Shown here piece after piece: positions 7,085 to 9,665 of a stretch of DNA of 9,665 nucleotides. Each line of letters starts with the position of its first letter. The stretch's first letter is position 1. Under the pieces are notes generated by a model. The model did not search any database and was not told the DNA's origin. It worked only from the letters and a program-made list of their open reading frames with translations. Where the stretch lies: positions 1 to 9,665 of the forward strand of contig JAADDB010000148.1 of the NCBI GenBank assembly GCA_013154135.1. Direction: 5' to 3'. Position numbers and translations under genes: made by a program. The stretch comes from Chloroflexota bacterium. GTDB lineage: Bacteria; Chloroflexota; Anaerolineae; JAADDB01.

Positions 7085-7686
7085 ACTGGATGCTGATATC
7101 CGCCCTCTTCACCATCGTCTACATCTTCCGGGCCGCTCGGGTGCTCTACATCCTCATCCGGGAGTGGTCCAGCTTTTGGAAGCCTCCCTTGACCCCTTAC
7201 AAACGCCGCTTGGCCCAAGAAGCAGGCTTCTTCCTCATCATCCCTTTGGGCGTGCTCTTGCACGAAGTAGGCCACGCGGTGGCCACGTGGATGGTCGGAG
7301 GGCGGGTGGTTCGTTTTCGCTGGTACTTGTTCTGGGGGTATGTGGTGCCGGTGGGACATTTCACCCCGGCCCAGGATTGGTGGATCGCACTGTCGGGCAA
7401 CCTGGTCAGCGTTCTTTTTGGCTGGATGTTACTGTGGCTGGGGAGCAGGGTTTCACGCCGGCAGGAGGTGTTGCGTTATTTGCTCCTGACCACTGGGGAA
7501 TTCCAGGTATACTACGCGCTGATAGGGTATCCCCTCCTTTCCTTTGCCGGCCTCGTGGGGGATTGGATAATCATCTACCGGTTTTCAGTGACCCCTGTCC
7601 TCAGCGCGCTGACAGCCCTCTTCCACATCGGAGCCCTCCTGCTCACACGCCGGTGGATCAAACGTCTCAACCAACCGGCTGTTTGA
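7081..7686 (+). CDS. Small multi-pass M50-like putative metalloprotease
   Basis: A 201-residue hydrophobic protein with about five membrane segments. One helix carries LLHEVGHAVATWMVGG, an HExxH zinc motif with H61, E62 and H65 followed by the Gly-rich turn typical of M50/site-2-protease-like proteins. SGNLVSVLFG (105-114) occupies the place of the conserved Gly/Asn helix in that clan. D161 in GDWIIIY is the best candidate for the third metal ligand, but I do not see a classical LDG or NPDG motif. There is no PDZ domain. The start overlaps the nagA stop as ATGA; GAGGGGAG lies 14 nt upstream, a loose spacing. It is the last gene of the operon. Substrate unknown: it could cleave a membrane regulator, process a partner of the glycan machinery, or have lost proteolytic activity. 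The M50-like assignment is fairly firm, the role is not. Confidence 0.72.
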   Translation: MNWMLISALFTIVYIFRAARVLYILIREWSSFWKPPLTPYKRRLAQEAGFFLIIPLGVLLHEVGHAVATWMVGGRVVRFRWYLFWGYVVPVGHFTPAQDWWIALSGNLVSVLFGWMLLWLGSRVSRRQEVLRYLLLTTGEFQVYYALIGYPLLSFAGLVGDWIIIYRFSVTPVLSALTALFHIGALLLTRRWIKRLNQPAV

Positions 7687-7779
7687 TACAAGGGGGGCGG
7701 GGGATTCATGGGTGTATGAGGTTCTCCTTTCACTCTTTGTGCAGTGTGGGATAGAGGGAAGGGGGGCTTTGTTCCTCGG

Positions 7780-7822
7780 AAATAAAAGGCGTGCTTCCTC
7801 CTCGAGGGTAGGAAGCACGCCT
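7780..7822 (-). terminator. Intrinsic terminator of the DUF2202 operon
   Basis: Perfect 13-bp arms, AGGCGTGCTTCCT (7787-7799) and AGGAAGCACGCCT (7810-7822), around a 10-nt loop. On the minus strand the hairpin is followed by TTTTATTT (7787-7780), a proper U-tract, about 58 bp past the stop codon at 7880. In the plus direction the hairpin is followed by purines, so it lacks a U-tract for the converging glycan operon. I see no other U-tracted terminator for that operon between 7687 and 7879. Confidence 0.85.
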
Positions 7823-7879
7823 GGGAGAAGGGGAGATGGGTAACCCACATAGTTATGGAGTCAGTAGCTTGAGTGTGAT

Positions 7880-8554
7880 TCAGTGTCCACCACATCCGCC
7901 TTGCTGGCCGGACATGATCTCCTGATAGAGCTCCTCGCTCAGATATTGGGGCTCGTATGTCTGTCCTGTCAGATGCTCCCACTGGGACACATAGGCCCGT
8001 AGGTGGTTTCCAGATCCACACTTCAGGGAATTGTAGACCTGCACGATGTCCGCTTTGTCCGTCTGCTCCAGCCGCTCCAGCAAGTCCACAATGTCCACTT
8101 CCTCAATCGTCGCACCTACATAGAAGGCATCTGCCAACGACGTCTTCCCCTTGGCCACCAGTTGGTCGTACAACTGCTGGAGTGTCTGGTTGGTGAACTC
8201 GCCGATGTCGTTCCCCTCCGCCGGATCCGAGAGGTGATAGCGGTCGATGAGGCTCTTCACCATGTCCATGTGCTGCTGTTCCGAACGGGAGATGTTCTGG
8301 AAGATGGGCGTGTTCCAGGTGTCGTACAAGGTCAGATACACGTCCCGGGCCAGTTTTTCCTCTTCCCGCATGTAGAGGATGCCTTCCACCTCCTCGGGCG
8401 TGAGGGTTGGGGCAGAGGAGGTGTGCGAGAGGATCATGGGGAAGAAGAAGGGCGTCCGTGTGCCGGCTTCCACGCCACCGACCCACACAAGCCCTATCAA
8501 CAACACAGCCGCAATGGAGAGACTCACCACAAATAGCAACGTTCCTGTGCGCAT
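7880..8554 (-). CDS. Secreted/membrane-anchored DUF2202 (ferritin-like) protein, short-tail paralogue
   Basis: A 224-residue protein. It starts with a signal peptide or anchor (hydrophobic about 5-26), then a short linker, then a DUF2202 domain (about 51-217). The domain has the ferritin-like arrangement of carboxylates and histidines in four helices: REEEKLARD (E64-E66), SEQQH (E92, H95), IEEVDI (E151, E152) and GSGNHLRAY (H184). Such positions could bind a metal centre, but the biochemical role of DUF2202 is not established. The C-terminus is Gly-rich and ends Cys-Gly-Gly-His (C221, H224); a second Cys is at 179. The start at 8554 is chosen because GGAGGT (8561-8566) lies 6 nt upstream and the hydrophobic segment follows at once. 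An in-frame ATG at 8632 would overlap the upstream gene and precede the hairpin. It is about two thirds identical, without gaps over 167 positions (hand count), to the protein encoded upstream, so the two arose by duplication. Confidence 0.88.
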   Translation of the reverse strand: MRTGTLLFVVSLSIAAVLLIGLVWVGGVEAGTRTPFFFPMILSHTSSAPTLTPEEVEGILYMREEEKLARDVYLTLYDTWNTPIFQNISRSEQQHMDMVKSLIDRYHLSDPAEGNDIGEFTNQTLQQLYDQLVAKGKTSLADAFYVGATIEEVDIVDLLERLEQTDKADIVQVYNSLKCGSGNHLRAYVSQWEHLTGQTYEPQYLSEELYQEIMSGQQGGCGGH

Positions 8555-8583
8555 GGTTCCACCTCCAACGTCATGATACCGAT

Positions 8584-8609
8584 GGGAGGGGAGTGATGGC
8601 TCCCCTCCC
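8584..8609 (-). other. Perfect intergenic hairpin between the two DUF2202 genes
   Basis: The minus strand reads GGGAGGGGAG, a 6-nt loop, CTCCCCTCCC: a perfect 10-bp GC-rich stem filling much of the 65-bp gap between the stop at 8620 and the start at 8554. No T-run follows on the minus strand, so it is not a standard terminator. It is more likely a stability or processing element, or a partial attenuator, that sets different expression of the two paralogues. Its 3' arm ends 18 nt before the GGAGGT ribosome binding site, which it does not mask. Confidence 0.6.
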
Positions 8610-8619
8610 GATGTCTGAG

Positions 8620-9489
8620 TTAGTGGGTGCAATCCTGGCTTCCGTGAGGGCCATGCCCTTGGCCGCCCCCCTGACCAGGGCCGTGTCCACCGCCCTGGCC
8701 GGGCCCATGACCGGCCCCTGGGCCATGGCCTGCACCACCAGGACCGCCGGGACCATGAGGTGTGCCATGAGCTGCGCTCATGATGGCCTCGTAGGTGTCC
8801 TTGTCCAGATATTGGGGTTCATACGTTTCCCCCGTCATGCTCTCCAGCGTGCCCACAAAGGCCCGCAGGTGATTCTCCGAACCGGCCATCAGGTTCTCGT
8901 ACACCTGCTGGATGTCCGGATTGTCCGTCTTGGCCAGGTATTCCTTCAGGTCCAGGATGTCGATCTCCTCGATCGCGGCCCCGACCTTCAAGGCATCGGC
9001 CAGGGACTGGTTCCCCTGCTCCACGAGTTGGTTGTACAGCTCCTGGAGTTTGGGGTTGGTGAACTCACCCACATCCTTGCCCGCCGCCGGATCTTCCAGA
9101 CCGTAGCGGTCCAGGAGCATCTTCACCATATCCATGTGCCGCTGTTCCGAGCGGGAGATGTTCTGGAAGACCTGAGTTCCCCACGTTTCGTACAGGGTCA
9201 GGTACACATCCCGAGCCAGTTTTTCCTCCTCCCGCATGTAGAGCAGACCGGCTTCTTCCTCTTCGCTCAAGTCGCCCATCGGTTCACTGATGACCGGGCC
9301 TGAGCCATTTCCGGCCCCTGCACCGTTTCCGGGGCCATAGCCCTTCCCCATGGGCGCTGCGGTATTCTCCGACCGTCCACCCAACCAAGACCAGCGGTTC
9401 CAGCTCGAACCGGCCCATACCTGGGTCACGAGGACCACAATCAACACGCCGACAATGGCGGCGATACCCAGAACTTTCCACGTCTTCAT
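8620..9489 (-). CDS. Secreted/membrane-anchored DUF2202 (ferritin-like) protein with Gly/His-rich tail
   Basis: A 289-residue protein, first gene of the minus-strand pair. The N-terminus (about residues 7-24) is a signal peptide or anchor; VWA-GSS around 24-29 is a possible cleavage site. A Gly/Asn-rich linker (about 49-65) precedes the DUF2202 domain (about 74-240), with E87-E89, S114-E115-Q116-R117-H118, E174/E175 and N206-H207 at the ferritin-like ligand positions. The last 50 residues are low-complexity Gly/Pro/Gln with eight His and end in Cys-Thr-His; His-rich tails of this sort often bind Ni, Zn, Cu or Fe. A strong AGGAGG (9498-9503) lies 8 nt upstream of the ATG. The protein probably acts outside the cytoplasmic membrane. 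The family has no settled function; metal binding or oxidative-stress protection is inference from the fold-type residues and the tail. Confidence 0.88.
   Translation of the reverse strand: MKTWKVLGIAAIVGVLIVVLVTQVWAGSSWNRWSWLGGRSENTAAPMGKGYGPGNGAGAGNGSGPVISEPMGDLSEEEEAGLLYMREEEKLARDVYLTLYETWGTQVFQNISRSEQRHMDMVKMLLDRYGLEDPAAGKDVGEFTNPKLQELYNQLVEQGNQSLADALKVGAAIEEIDILDLKEYLAKTDNPDIQQVYENLMAGSENHLRAFVGTLESMTGETYEPQYLDKDTYEAIMSAAHGTPHGPGGPGGAGHGPGAGHGPGQGGGHGPGQGGGQGHGPHGSQDCTH
8623..8772 (-). repeat. Low-complexity Gly/His/Pro/Gln-coding tail
   Basis: Codons 240-289 of the DUF2202 gene. They encode imperfect repeats built on GHGPG and GPGQGGG units, with eight His in 50 residues. The paralogue at 7880 has only a six-residue counterpart (GGCGGH), so the tail was expanded in one copy or lost from the other. 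Confidence 0.75.
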
Positions 9490-9532
9490 CGTTGCTTCCT
9501 CCTTTTTCTCTGTTGTTTTCTAGAAGTAAGGT

Positions 9533-9555
9533 CCCACCGTGCTTTATCGGGTGGG
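9533..9555. promoter_or_regulatory. Inverted repeat in the DUF2202 leader
   Basis: CCCACC (9533-9538) and its complement GGTGGG (9550-9555) around 11 nt, 44 bp upstream of the start at 9489. On the minus strand it lies downstream of the proposed -10, so it would be in the 5' UTR as a hairpin or be a protein site. A weaker alternative promoter, TTGCAA with GATAAA at 18-bp spacing, overlaps it. Function unknown. Confidence 0.3.
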
Positions 9556-9606
9556 TTTCCCTGTGTTTGCAAGTCCGGATACGTCTCTGTCCTCCCTTGC
9601 GATTCC

Positions 9607-9615
9607 ATCATATCA
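9607..9615 (-). promoter_or_regulatory. Extended -10 promoter for the DUF2202 operon
   Basis: The minus strand reads TGATATGAT: a TGn extension followed by TATGAT (5 of 6 to TATAAT). No good -35 is seen 16-18 bp upstream, which is usual for extended -10 promoters. It would start transcription near 9600 and leave a leader of about 110 nt. Nothing else is recognisable between here and the window end. Confidence 0.45.
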
Positions 9616-9665
9616 GATGAATTTGGAGAACCCGAGCAGGAGTTGTGGAGATTCTATGGAGATTA

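Noticed and set aside
7649..7687. Nested inverted repeats at the end of the M50-like gene (GCCGGT/ACCGGC and ATCAAAC/GTTTGAT) as a terminator
   Set aside because: The two pairings interlock and cannot form together, spacers are long and no T-run follows.
8623..8772. Gly-rich repeat region as a CRISPR array or satellite
   Set aside because: Units are irregular, no spacers are present and the frame stays open as the DUF2202 tail.

Overview
The window is GC-rich and almost fully coding, with no rRNA, tRNA, transposase or CRISPR array. The organism cannot be named from the sequence alone. An O-antigen ligase-type protein fused to TPRs, a WecA/TagO-type transferase and secreted DUF2202 proteins, together with the base composition, fit a Chloroflexota (Anaerolineae-like, possibly thermophilic) bacterium. 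That assignment is inference.

Layout. Positions 1-1424 (minus strand) hold the N-terminal 474 codons of a polytopic GT39/ArnT-like glycosyltransferase that runs off the left edge. A degenerate 7-bp tandem repeat (754-809) lies inside its coding frame. A 277-bp divergent intergenic region (1425-1701) carries a good plus-strand promoter (TTGACC, 17 bp, TATCCT), a leader hairpin and a dyad. From 1702 to 7686 runs a tightly packed plus-strand operon of four genes, each joined to the next by an ATGA stop/start overlap: an O-antigen ligase/polymerase-like membrane protein with a C-terminal TPR array; a WecA/TagO/MraY-family polyprenyl-phosphate sugar-1-phosphate transferase; N-acetylglucosamine-6-phosphate deacetylase (NagA); and a small multi-pass protein with an HEVGH zinc-protease motif (M50-like).

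The right end is a convergent minus-strand unit of two paralogous, secreted or membrane-anchored DUF2202 (ferritin-like) proteins. The upstream one (8620-9489) has a Gly/His-rich tail. The downstream one (7880-8554) has a short Cys/His tail. A perfect 10-bp hairpin separates them, and a strong intrinsic terminator oriented for the minus strand (7780-7822) ends the unit.

How the genes may work together. The left two thirds look like an envelope glycan locus: WecA-type initiation on a lipid carrier, a GT39 enzyme using a polyprenyl-linked sugar donor, and a Wzy/WaaL-like enzyme that polymerises or ligates chains. NagA adds amino-sugar turnover. The M50-like protein's role is unknown. The DUF2202 pair looks independent and may bind metal outside the membrane. 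No complete novel defence or mobile system is visible. The most unusual points are the heptamer repeat read in frame through the glycosyltransferase, the NagA and M50-like genes coupled into a glycan operon, and the His-rich DUF2202 pair with its intergenic hairpin.
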